A stretch of DNA of 64,000 bases from Pseudomonas fluorescens (GTDB lineage Bacteria; Pseudomonadota; Gammaproteobacteria; Pseudomonadales; Pseudomonadaceae), in contig NZ_LR134318.1 of the NCBI RefSeq assembly GCF_900636825.1, forward strand, positions 310,001-374,000, given 5' to 3'. Both the position numbers and the translations under genes were made by a program. A model generated the notes under the pieces. It made no database searches, was not told where the DNA came from, and was given only the letters and a program-made list of their open reading frames with translations. Below, piece by piece: positions 1 through 7,330 of the stretch (positions are counted from its first letter, which is position 1; each line of letters opens with the position of its first letter).

Positions 1-1
1 C

Positions 2-511
2 CGCGCGTATGTGCAATCAAAAGAAAACAACGCCTATGTCGGTGGTCTGGTGCGGCACTTCCAGGACTTCTCTGAGGAAGTGATCAGTTCGCCAGTGATG
101 CGCAGCCTGATCGACACCGATTTTGAAGTGTACAAAAGCGTGCTGCCGGAAGAGCTGCACGATGAAATCTGGCAATGCCAGATTCATCAGATCCGAATCG
201 AGATCAAACCGGGCAAGCAACTTGAAATCACCCCTGAAGGCATTCACTGCGACGGCTATCCGTTCAGCGGCGTGCACTTCTGGGGGCGCAACAACGTCGC
301 GGGTGCGGAGAGCCGTTTGTACGATATTCACAAGCACCAGCTGGCGGCGACTACGTACGAAGAAATTCTCGACACCACCTACTTCCTCGACCGCGACATG
401 CGCCACTACGTGACCCCGGCGCGCAACACCCATACCCATGCGATGGCCTATCGGCAGATTCTGGCTATTTCCTTCTCGCGGCCCGGGACCGCTTTCGACA
501 TTGTTCGCTAA
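2..511 (+). CDS. 2OG-Fe dioxygenase family protein (C-terminal part, cut by window start)
   Basis: The frame is open to the first base of the window, so the N-terminus is missing; a GTG at 11 is internal. The visible 160-odd residues resemble the 2OG-Fe dioxygenase family of Pfam PF10014, which includes the L-isoleucine 4-hydroxylase of Bacillus thuringiensis. An HxD iron motif is visible in EGIHCDG, followed by GRNNVAGAESRLYD, a later His in MRHYVTP, and an Arg in ISFSRP that could hold 2-oxoglutarate. These fit a non-haem iron hydroxylase acting on a free amino acid or similar small molecule; the substrate cannot be read from sequence. The stop overlaps the likely start of the GNAT gene, and an AzlC/AzlD exporter follows, so it looks like the upstream part of a four-gene operon. 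Confidence 0.8.
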   Translation, partial: RAYVQSKENNAYVGGLVRHFQDFSEEVISSPVMRSLIDTDFEVYKSVLPEELHDEIWQCQIHQIRIEIKPGKQLEITPEGIHCDGYPFSGVHFWGRNNVAGAESRLYDIHKHQLAATTYEEILDTTYFLDRDMRHYVTPARNTHTHAMAYRQILAISFSRPGTAFDIVR

Positions 512-968
512 TCAGATCACCCCAATCGATGGCGTCGAATGCTCGACGCCAGTGGTGCTGCGCCGCGCCACGGCCAAGGATGCGCAACGCATGGAGCGCT
601 TCTTCCGCCAGTTCGACGAAGTGTCCTTCTGCGAATGGCAGGACGCCAAGTGCCTGCGCGGCGTGTTGATCCAGAAAACCACGACGGCCTATCTCGCCTT
701 CGACGTCGCCGGCGAAATCGTCGGCGCGGTGCTGGGTGGCATGCTCGGCAGTCGCGGCACGATCAATCATCTGGCCGTCAGCCCGCGCTATCGCAGCCAA
801 GGGGTCGGTCAACGTCTGGTTGAAGCGGCGTCATCCGACATGAAGCGCGTCGGTGTGTTGCGGATGTTTCTGTTCGTCGACGATGCTAACCTCGCGGGCC
901 AGCGTTTTTGGACTGCCCAAGGTTTTTGCGAGCCCCATGGCGAACGGACATTTGAGAGGGATCTATGA
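501..968 (+). CDS. GNAT family N-acetyltransferase
   Basis: About 155 residues with the GNAT fold. The acetyl-CoA binding motif is visible as LAVSPRYRSQGVGQRLVEAA, preceded by the beta-strand region IVGAVLGGMLGSRGTI and followed by FLFVDDANLAGQRFWTAQGF, typical of the last part of the domain. It should transfer an acetyl group from acetyl-CoA to an amine; the acceptor is unknown. The start is uncertain: a TTG at 501 overlaps the dioxygenase stop by 11 bases and gives a sensible length, while the ATG at 438 would overlap by 74 bases. The stop overlaps the azlC start as ATGA, indicating translational coupling with the exporter genes. Confidence 0.82.
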   Translation: MFANQITPIDGVECSTPVVLRRATAKDAQRMERFFRQFDEVSFCEWQDAKCLRGVLIQKTTTAYLAFDVAGEIVGAVLGGMLGSRGTINHLAVSPRYRSQGVGQRLVEAASSDMKRVGVLRMFLFVDDANLAGQRFWTAQGFCEPHGERTFERDL

Positions 969-1681
969 ATGAAAGGTCCGGCAGTGCGCCGCTGATGGTC
1001 ACCCATCAGCCGTCGCGCACGTTTGCCGAAGCCAGCCCGGTGGTCGCCGGCTACTTCACGGTGTCATTCGTGTTCGGGCTGATGGCCGTCAACGCCGGGT
1101 TGCCGATGTGGCTGCCGGTGGCGATGTGCTTGTTCGTGTATGCCGGCGCATCGCAATTCGCCGCGCTGGCGCTGATCTCCAGCGGTGCCTCGTTGACCAC
1201 CATTGTGCTGACCACGTTTCTGATCAACGCGCGGCACATGCTGATGTCGGTGTACATGGCCAAGGCCCTGCGCGCGCTGGGTTTGAGCCGCATGGAGCGT
1301 TGGGCGTACGCCGGTGGCCTGACCGATGAATCCTTTGCGTTCCACAGCGTCAAGCTCGGCACCGGCGCACCAGTCAACGTGCGCTATCTGATCGGTTTCA
1401 ACCTGTTCTGCCACACCTCGTGGGTGCTCGGCGGTTTGCTTGGCGCGGTCTGCGCGCAGTACGCGGCGCACCTGATCAAATATCAGCTCGACTACGCACT
1501 GACGGCGATGATGCTCTACGTGCTGGTGTCGCTGTGCAACACGCGCAACAAACTCATCGCCGCCGGGGCCGCGGTGATTTGCATGGGCGCACTGAGCCTG
1601 GTCGGCAGCTCGCCATTCAACGTATTCATCGCCACGTTTGTGGGCTGCGGAGTGGGTGTATGCCTGACCAAACGTTCCTGA
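965..1681 (+). CDS. azlC: AzlC family branched-chain amino-acid exporter, large subunit
   Basis: A 238-residue inner-membrane protein with several hydrophobic segments and the AzlC signature AGASQFAALALISSGAS followed by TTFLINARHMLMS. AzlC works with the small partner AzlD to export branched-chain amino acids or related molecules. It begins inside the stop of the GNAT gene (ATGA) and its 3' end overlaps the azlD start by 22 bases, so the four genes are tightly coupled. Length and hydropathy match the family. The transported compound is not determined by sequence; coupling to a dioxygenase and an acetyltransferase suggests a modified amino acid, which is inference. Confidence 0.9.
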   Translation: MNERSGSAPLMVTHQPSRTFAEASPVVAGYFTVSFVFGLMAVNAGLPMWLPVAMCLFVYAGASQFAALALISSGASLTTIVLTTFLINARHMLMSVYMAKALRALGLSRMERWAYAGGLTDESFAFHSVKLGTGAPVNVRYLIGFNLFCHTSWVLGGLLGAVCAQYAAHLIKYQLDYALTAMMLYVLVSLCNTRNKLIAAGAAVICMGALSLVGSSPFNVFIATFVGCGVGVCLTKRS

Positions 1682-1977
1682 TTCTGGTGGTCGCGCTGAT
1701 GATGGCCGTGACCTTCCTGCCTCGCGCATTGCCGCTGCAGGTCAACACCGAACACTGGCCGCCGTTTATCGCGCGGGCGCTCGAATATCTGCCAGTGGCG
1801 ATCGTTGCTGCCATCAGCCTGACACCCTTGTTAGTCAAGGACCGGCAGATACAGCTCGATCGCCCGGAATTCTATGCCGCGATTCCGACGCTGTTATGTG
1901 CGTATTTCAGCAAAAACCTCTTTCTCAGTGTGGCGGTTGGGACGGCTGCGTACATTGCGCTCGGCTCGTTCATGTAA
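1660..1977 (+). CDS. azlD: AzlD family branched-chain amino-acid exporter, small subunit
   Basis: Starting at the ATG at 1660 gives a 105-residue hydrophobic protein (MPDQTFLILVVALMMAVTF...). It has the family pattern of three to four membrane segments, an early FLPRALPL motif and YLPVAIVAAIS in the middle. AzlD is the obligate partner of AzlC. The gene overlaps the azlC 3' end in another frame. Its last 84 bases are antisense to the 3' end of the LysR-type gene, so the two genes are convergent and share coding DNA. Confidence 0.88.
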   Translation: MPDQTFLILVVALMMAVTFLPRALPLQVNTEHWPPFIARALEYLPVAIVAAISLTPLLVKDRQIQLDRPEFYAAIPTLLCAYFSKNLFLSVAVGTAAYIALGSFM

Positions 1978-2820
1978 CGGCAGATCGACAACGTCGCTCA
2001 ACGCCTGGCTCGACAAATCCGGATTGTTCACCGCCAGTCGCACTTCGAGGAAATCCTCGAAACCAGGGAAAATCGTCAGGCCGTTCTTTTGCGCGGCCTC
2101 ACGGGACACCATGCCAACCGCGTCCATTTGCGTGATCAGCGACAGCGTCAACGTTTCACTGCACGAATAAACCATGCGCTGGCCGTTCTCGTGATTGCCC
2201 AGCCCCGCGTCGAGAAAACGCAAAAAGCTGTGGGAATACGGACAATCTTCCGCAGGACGCACCTGAAACTTGTTGCCCAGCAACGTCAGAGGATCGTTCT
2301 CCTGCCCGCAATGCGCGCCAACCACCTGCACCTGCACATCCGGCAGGACGATGCTCGGTAACCCCGGACGCTGCGGGCCGATGAGCACGGCGAGGTCGAA
2401 ATCCTCGTTCTTCAGCTTACTGAGATTCTCCATCGACTCGGCGTAGCTGAATTCCATCTGATAATCGGGAAACACCTCGATCAGGCGTCCGATCATGCGT
2501 CGGTTGAAGTCAGGCGACAGCGTGTTGTTCAACGCGACTTTCAACGTCCGCTGACCGGGCACTTTGAGCGCCTCGACCTTGTCTTCCATCTGTCGCGTGG
2601 CGATTAGCACTCTATCGATGTAAGGCGTGAGCTCCGTGCCTTGCGGCGTCAGCGTCAGCCCCTTGTTGGAACGACGAAACAAGCGGAAACCGAACTGCTC
2701 TTCGACCTTGTTCAACTGCGCGGCCAACGCCTGCACGGTGAGGCACGAATGCTCGGCTGCGGCCGACAGCGAGCCGGTCTGCACGATGCGCATGAGGTTG
2801 CGTAAAGTTCTGCTATCCAT
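1894..2820 (-). CDS. LysR family transcriptional regulator
   Basis: A 308-residue protein with an N-terminal winged HTH: LMRIVQTGSLSAAAE, then LAAQLNKVEEQFGFRLFRRS, both typical LysR helices, in the first 60 residues. A periplasmic-binding-like effector domain follows (KVALNNTLSPDFNRR..., DFDLAVLIGP). An AGAGGG ribosome site lies about 9 bases before the ATG. It converges on azlD and the stop lies inside azlD, so the last 28 residues are antisense to that gene. The position suggests it may control the dioxygenase-GNAT-AzlCD operon, but LysR regulators more often sit divergent from their targets, so this is only a guess. Confidence 0.88.
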   Translation of the reverse strand: MDSRTLRNLMRIVQTGSLSAAAEHSCLTVQALAAQLNKVEEQFGFRLFRRSNKGLTLTPQGTELTPYIDRVLIATRQMEDKVEALKVPGQRTLKVALNNTLSPDFNRRMIGRLIEVFPDYQMEFSYAESMENLSKLKNEDFDLAVLIGPQRPGLPSIVLPDVQVQVVGAHCGQENDPLTLLGNKFQVRPAEDCPYSHSFLRFLDAGLGNHENGQRMVYSCSETLTLSLITQMDAVGMVSREAAQKNGLTIFPGFEDFLEVRLAVNNPDLSSQALSDVVDLPLHERAERNVRSRPNRHTEKEVFAEIRT

Positions 2821-3261
2821 GGGTAATGCCCTCTGAAGTGGGCTGGGTATTGTTGTTTACGAGACTGCCGGTCCGGCGCCATATGCTGGCTATATTCCTG
2901 TACCTGAGCATAGTTGTCGCGGGTTTAGTAGCGAATTGATTCCCCCGCCGATGGTTGGAGGCTGACATAGGATCGGGTTTTTTGGTGACGTGGGGGTGAT
3001 GGAGGTCAAGAAAGCCGATGTGTCGAGTGCGACTGAACGAGTTTTTACGCGCAGGGATTACAGCATTTCGAGTTTTTTCCCACACTGATACGTCGCTGTT
3101 TTGTATCTCTGCCGGAAGCGTCCTATCGAAAAAAGCGAAGGGGCTGATTTACCGCCAAAGCAAAAGTCGCTGGAATATCAGGCAGTTATTTCGGGACTTT
3201 TAGTCCGAAGCGATGGATATCCAGGCAATGCCGGCATCCGCGAAGCTAGCGAGTCGATGCC
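2821..3261. other. Gene-poor stretch between the LysR gene and the toxin-like remnant
   Basis: About 440 bases without a convincing gene. It must hold the LysR promoter on the minus strand near its left end. AT content rises towards the right and stop codons are frequent in all frames. Reading frames of about 60-95 codons exist but lack family resemblance and ribosome sites. I see no repeat or terminator here. Confidence 0.5.
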
Positions 3262-3757
3262 ATGGGTTTGGAGGTAAGCAGGGCGTTGCCCGATCAAAAA
3301 AACTGGAAAGACCTAGGGTTGCCGGACATTCGAGATATTGACCCAGAGCTACTGATTTCTTCGGTGAGTGAATTACCGAGCGCATCGTGCCTGAAGGCAG
3401 CGTGGGAGCAAGTTGCCAGAGGGTTTGGACTCGATCACGGTCGAGACGCTGTTCTGATCGAAACGCCCTATGCGCCGTGAAGATTTGCTTCATGCGGTGG
3501 AAAAACGCCCGAATGCGCGTGAGCGGTTCACCTTATTTGCGCGAGATACCCTGACGAAACCCTTTGAGATATGGAAGGTTCGCTACGACGACGCTTCGTT
3601 TCGACTTTCCTTCATCGGGGCTTACGAAACTAAATATCAGATGCTGGTAGTGATCCACATTGAGCGCGGTAACGTACTGTGGAATTTCATGAACTGCGAC
3701 AGGAAAGGCTTGAACAAGCATCGCCGTGGTGAACTGCTATATCAGCGTTATGAATAG
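3262..3757 (+). pseudogene. Frame-broken MuF/PBECR2-type nuclease-like toxin domain
   Basis: Two reading frames, 3262-3480 and 3470-3757, together read as one continuous domain. The first gives KDLGLPDIRDIDPELL ... VLIETPYAP and the second DLLHAVEKRPNARERF ... MLVVIHIERGNVLWNFMN and LNKHRRGELLYQ. This order resembles the C-terminal nuclease-like domain (PBECR2 type, related to barnase/EndoU/colicin E5 folds) attached to phage Mu-F head proteins and to secreted toxins. The join needs a frame change around 3470-3485, where frame 1 hits TGA. Upstream, an in-frame TAG at 3247 means no carrier protein remains. Best read as a decayed fragment, though two coupled small proteins with an 11-base overlap cannot be excluded. 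A strong terminator follows. Confidence 0.6.
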
Positions 3758-3766
3758 CAAAAAACG

Positions 3767-3796
3767 AAAAGGGCAGCCGCTTGAGGCTGCCCTTTT
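3767..3796 (+). terminator. Intrinsic terminator after the toxin-like remnant
   Basis: AAAAGGGCAGCC, six-base loop GCTTGA, then GGCTGCCCTTTT: a perfect 12-bp stem including the A and T tracts, so it could work in both directions. Confidence 0.9.
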
Positions 3797-4066
3797 CATG
3801 TATGTCGCTTGATATTGTGCTCCCTCAAGCAGGGGAGAAGAGGTCTCACCCGAGCGTTGATTTTCAGGTCATCAACGGGGTTCCTAACGCCGACTATAGC
3901 CACCTGAAGGCAATCGGTTTCGCGCTCTTGGGCCCGATTTTGTGCTGGGACCACTGAGGTGTCAACCCGAGGTTTTTGAATAGTAAATCCGCATGCGAAC
4001 CATTCAATTGAATCTCTACATATTTGTACTAAGCTGAATTTGCTGTTCAGCCACGAAGGATTAGAC

Positions 4067-4477
4067 ATGCCGACCTCTTCCACAGCCCTCACGCCCCATG
4101 AACAACTCGAAGCCCCCGAAGCCGGCCGCGTTGCGCTGAAGTTCTTCTTCAGCCTCATGGAGCACTGGGGCTGCAGCGCCGAGCAGCAACGCACCTTACT
4201 CGGCGGCGTCGGCAACACCACGTTCTACAAATACAAACACCTGCCGCCAAACATCCGTTTACCTCACGACACCCTTGAGCGCATTTCTTATCTCATGGGT
4301 ATTCACAAGGCGTTGAGCATCATCTTCAGTAACAGCCGCGAACGCGCCTACACCTGGGTCAGCAGCCCGAACACGGCAGCACCGTTCAATGGCCAAACGG
4401 CGTTGGATTACATGCTTGCCGGGCGCGTGGTCGATATTGCTGACGTACGCCGCTATCTCGACGGAGTGCGCGGTTGA
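4067..4477 (+). CDS. Xre/MbcA/ParS family antitoxin of a RES toxin
   Basis: A 136-residue protein starting at the ATG at 4067, which has a GAAGGA ribosome site 6 bases upstream; a further ATG at 4040 lacks one. It has an N-terminal Xre-like helical region (AGRVALKFFFSLMEHWG, LLGGVGNTTFYKYK, DTLERISYLMGIHKAL) and the C-terminal MbcA/ParS/Xre toxin-binding segment (NTAAPFNGQTALDYMLAGRVVDIADVRRYLD), where the PFxGxxALxxM pattern is diagnostic. Antitoxins of this family bind the RES toxin through this tail and usually repress their own promoter. It overlaps the toxin gene by four bases (TTGA). Confidence 0.9.
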   Translation: MPTSSTALTPHEQLEAPEAGRVALKFFFSLMEHWGCSAEQQRTLLGGVGNTTFYKYKHLPPNIRLPHDTLERISYLMGIHKALSIIFSNSRERAYTWVSSPNTAAPFNGQTALDYMLAGRVVDIADVRRYLDGVRG

Positions 4478-5154
4478 AAATCCCGGCGCTGGTCGACGTG
4501 CCATGGCCGCGGGCGTATCGCATCGTCAATAGCAGCTTCCCGCCGATTGCGCTGTTCGAAGACGTGCTCGACCCCGAAGACCTCGAAATCGCTTATGCCA
4601 TCGAAGCGCTGACCAACGATCGCCTGATCGAACAGGCCGGCGTGCTCGCCCGCGTCCGCCCTGAAGATCGCCTGTCCGGCCCCGGCTCCAGCCCGGTAAT
4701 GGCCGCCTTCACCCATATCGGCAAACGCAGCCGTTTCAGCGACGGTACCTTCGGCGTTTACTACGCCGCGAGCAGCCAGGCAGCGGCGATTGCCGAGACG
4801 TGTTTCCATCAAGAGCGTTTTCTTGCTGCGACGCAGCAAGCCGATCTCGAGTTGACCATGCGCACTTACGTCAATCGGGTGGTCAAGCCGCTGCATGACG
4901 TTCGCCAAGGCTTTGAAAGTCTGCATCAGCCTGACCCGCAAGCGTACGGCCCATCGCAGGCGTTTGCGCGGCAACTGCGCGAGGCTGATTCGTGGGGCTT
5001 GCTATATAACAGCGTGCGATTGGCTGGGCATGAATGTGTCGCGGCGCTTCGGCCTCCGGCGGTTTCGATTCCGAAGCAGGGGAAGCATTTGCGATATGTG
5101 TGGAGTGCGAGCGAGCGCAAAATTTCGATAGTGTTCGAGATCAATCAGGTTTGA
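4474..5154 (+). CDS. RES domain toxin (predicted NAD-consuming enzyme)
   Basis: A 226-residue RES-domain protein. The three name-giving residues can be placed as an Arg in the RSRFSDGTFGVYYA region (about residue 87), Glu about residue 108 in AETCFHQE, and Ser about residue 180 in LLYNSVR. Known relatives either degrade NAD+ (MbcT) or ADP-ribosylate the metabolic enzyme Prs (ParT). The start is a TTG inside the antitoxin stop, so translation should depend on the antitoxin and keep the toxin the minor product. The protein is longer than minimal RES toxins (about 150-160 residues) by an N-terminal extension. It appears intact; an intrinsic terminator follows at once. Confidence 0.9.
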   Translation: MKIPALVDVPWPRAYRIVNSSFPPIALFEDVLDPEDLEIAYAIEALTNDRLIEQAGVLARVRPEDRLSGPGSSPVMAAFTHIGKRSRFSDGTFGVYYAASSQAAAIAETCFHQERFLAATQQADLELTMRTYVNRVVKPLHDVRQGFESLHQPDPQAYGPSQAFARQLREADSWGLLYNSVRLAGHECVAALRPPAVSIPKQGKHLRYVWSASERKISIVFEINQV

Positions 5155-5161
5155 GCGCAAA

Positions 5162-5187
5162 AAGCCCTCGCATTGACGAGAGGGCTT
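5162..5187 (+). terminator. Terminator of the Xre-RES operon
   Basis: AAGCCCTC, ten-base loop, GAGGGCTT directly behind the toxin stop. The A tract before the stem is clear but the T tract after it is short. Confidence 0.65.
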
Positions 5188-5222
5188 AATGTGGCGAGTT
5201 AGGTCCCATGAGAGGAAGCGTG

Positions 5223-5648
5223 ATGTTCGAATACGCCTTGGATGTTCACGAAGAGCCGGGCAGCGTCTGGCTGACTTGTGCTGCTATTCCAGAGATGCAC
5301 GCTGTCGGCGACACTCTGGGGGAGGCATTGGCTACCGCCATCGATGCGATTGAGACGGCATTTTCCATCTATGTGGATGATCGCCGGTTGATCCCAGCTG
5401 CTCACACAGGAGAGCAGGAAAACGATGTTGTGTTGCGCCTTCCTGCACTGACTGCCGCAAAAGTTGCGCTTTGGCATTCGCTATCGGAGTCAGGTGTCAG
5501 CAAAGCCGAACTGGCGCGTCGTCTTGGTGTGCAACGGCCCCAGGTCGATCGGCTAGTTGATTTCCTGCACCATTCCAAAATCGAGAATGTCGAGCGTGCA
5601 TTACAGCAGTTAGGGCGGCGGATTTCTTTATCGGTGGAGGCGGCGTAG
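5223..5648 (+). CDS. hicB: HicB family antitoxin without a neighbouring HicA
   Basis: A 141-residue HicB-type protein from the ATG at 5223, chosen because AGAGGAAG sits 6 bases upstream; ATG 5208 has no such site. The N-terminal half is the partial RNase H-like HicB fold (FEYALDVHEEPGSVWLTC, IPEMHAVGDTLGEALATA). The C-terminal half is a DNA-binding HTH (VSKAELARRLGVQRPQVDRL). HicB normally neutralises the mRNA interferase HicA and represses the operon. No HicA-like frame (60-80 residues, with GSHH-type motif) is visible on either side, so it is an orphan here. Confidence 0.85.
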   Translation: MFEYALDVHEEPGSVWLTCAAIPEMHAVGDTLGEALATAIDAIETAFSIYVDDRRLIPAAHTGEQENDVVLRLPALTAAKVALWHSLSESGVSKAELARRLGVQRPQVDRLVDFLHHSKIENVERALQQLGRRISLSVEAA

Positions 5649-5812
5649 TTCGCATTGAACGTTAGAGAGATCACCGTATGAGGCGGTTCAGAGCGCAGCG
5701 TCCAAATATGACGCCGTCTCTGCATCGTTTTTGAGCGTTCACGACGGACAATCAGATAAAGTTCAGCGGCTCGGCGGCAACCTTCCCAAGCGACTTGTAA
5801 GAGGGAGAAGCG

Positions 5813-5938
5813 ATGGACCGTGAGAAGGAACAATTTCAGCGGGATTTGCTGGACTTTGGCTGGCGCATGAAGGCGGGAAAAGCTGTGCTTGCGACAGGAC
5901 AGTTAGCTTCCACTGAGTGGGCAGAACCTCATTCATAG
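5813..5938 (+). pseudogene. N-terminal remnant of an HTH antitoxin-like protein
   Basis: A 41-residue frame with a GGGAGA ribosome site begins MDREKEQFQRDLL ... RMKAGKA. This resembles, from memory, the N-terminus of short HTH antitoxins partnered with RelE/HigB-like toxins, in which the DNA-binding helices follow. Here the text after GKA departs from that pattern and stops, so the HTH is missing. No toxin frame is visible in the 160 bases upstream. Read as a truncated gene; a real short peptide is possible. Confidence 0.45.
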
Positions 5939-5973
5939 AACGGGGCGTGCCAAATAATAAACACCCCAGAAAC

Positions 5974-6007
5974 AACAAAGCCCCTGCATTTCTGCAGGGG
6001 CTTTGTT
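5974..6007 (-). terminator. Strong bidirectional terminator between the accessory patch and tRNA-Thr
   Basis: AACAAAGCCCCTGCA, loop TTTC, TGCAGGGGCTTTGTT: a perfect 15-bp stem with A/T ends on both sides. It lies just beyond the 3' end of the minus-strand tRNA gene and also faces plus-strand transcripts from the hicB side. Confidence 0.92.
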
Positions 6008-6012
6008 TTGTA

Positions 6013-6088
<76 letters not shown>

Positions 6089-6163
6089 GTGTGGGCGACG
6101 ATTATAGCGACTGGATAATTTCTGTAAACCCCTGAATTCAGACTATTTTTGCCTCCCTGAAAA

Positions 6164-6988
6164 TTAAGCCCTGCGCAGCACATTTCGCAGCGTTTGTACC
6201 GCCCGTACGGTGCGGCTGTTTTGCAGGGCCGACAGTTGCGCTTCGGCCTGTTCGGCGCGTTGCAGAGCGCTGGCCAGCTGCTGGTCGACGTCGTGTATTG
6301 GATGAGCGAAGGCGTGGCCTTTGCACAGTTGAAAGTTGTCGAGGTTGCACGGCGGGATGTCGAATGCGGGTTTTAGCTTCATGTATTCGTCGGCGAGGAA
6401 CCACGTGTTGAGGCCGTCGAAGAGGATCGCTTGATAACCGGCGTCGGTGACCAGCGGTTCCCAGGTGTGGTCGCGTTCCCATGGGGTTTCGATGACGATG
6501 ATCCAAGGGCGGAAGCGAGTGAAATCCATGCCGCGCAGCACGCTTTCTTCGTGGCCTTCGACGTCGATTTTCAGAAAATGGATAGATCGATCGGCAGCAT
6601 ACTGTTCGCAGATCGAGGTCAGCGTGCGCGACTTGACGGTGAGGCTGCGCACGTCCATCCCTTGGTCTTTATGCTGCTGGGCGACGGCCGCGTCGGCTGT
6701 GGAGAGGCCGGTATCGGCGATGGCATAGAAAGTCATTTCACCGGGCTGATCGCTAGCGATGCATTGCACATTGGCATCGCGCGGGCGCTGCCGGGATAGC
6801 GCGTCGTAGTAGTCCTGCATGGGCTCGACGTTAACGCCATGCCAGCCATTGTCGTAGAAGGCTTTGGTGACCGAGTCGTGATTGGGGTCGTTGGCACCGA
6901 CATCGATATAGAAGCCATTTTCGATCTGCTTGAGGGCTCGCCACAAGCGGACGTCTTCGAAATTCTGTGCGTAAGAAATGAACGTCAC
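6164..6988 (-). CDS. FkbM family methyltransferase
   Basis: A 274-residue protein starting at GTG with AGGAAG upstream. The SAM-binding core begins at FYIDVGANDPNHDSVT and continues through HGVNVEPMQDYYDAL; the FkbM signature KIDVEGHEESVLRGMDF is clear, followed by IIVIETPW. FkbM enzymes methylate sugars or polyketide hydroxyls and often act on surface glycans. The last 50 residues (DVDQQLASALQRAEQAEAQ...) look like a coiled coil, as in glycan-modifying relatives. It stands alone, with no polysaccharide genes beside it, directly next to tRNA-Thr. Confidence 0.9.
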   Translation of the reverse strand: MTFISYAQNFEDVRLWRALKQIENGFYIDVGANDPNHDSVTKAFYDNGWHGVNVEPMQDYYDALSRQRPRDANVQCIASDQPGEMTFYAIADTGLSTADAAVAQQHKDQGMDVRSLTVKSRTLTSICEQYAADRSIHFLKIDVEGHEESVLRGMDFTRFRPWIIVIETPWERDHTWEPLVTDAGYQAILFDGLNTWFLADEYMKLKPAFDIPPCNLDNFQLCKGHAFAHPIHDVDQQLASALQRAEQAEAQLSALQNSRTVRAVQTLRNVLRRA

Positions 6989-7330
6989 GGTCGCTTCCTG
7001 TCGGTCTGATTGTTCTTGTCGGGGCGTGTCGGTGTCATGCTGTGGCCTTGTATAGCAAGGCTGGCGAGGCGTCGCAATTGTTCGCTTCGAACGGGTGGAT
7101 TTCGGCGGTTATGTCGTTTTGATTGGCGGCTTATGCACAACGGGATAGCGTGAAACGATGTTTAGAAGAGTATTTGTAGAAATATTCGCATTTTGCTCGC
7201 AAAGCCCTGTTTTATTGGTTTTTTATCCATGCGAACAAAAAATGACCAGTCCTGTTAAGGGCCTGAAACAGGCATGGATATTGGATCCACGAATATTTCA
7301 TCAACAGAGTTATCCACAGGGTGCCGTGGT
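6989..7330. other. AT-rich intergenic stretch with DnaA-box-like sites
   Basis: About 340 bases. The left part must carry the fkbM promoter on the minus strand. The right part (7150-7320) is clearly richer in A/T than its neighbours and holds TTATCCATG at 7223 and a perfect DnaA consensus TTATCCACA at 7310. A third box, TGTGGATAA, lies inside the next gene at 7559. No gene is convincing here. Confidence 0.5.

Noticed and set aside
3018..3203. 61-codon frame in the gap after the LysR gene
   Set aside because: No ribosome site, no recognisable motif, composition typical of non-coding DNA.
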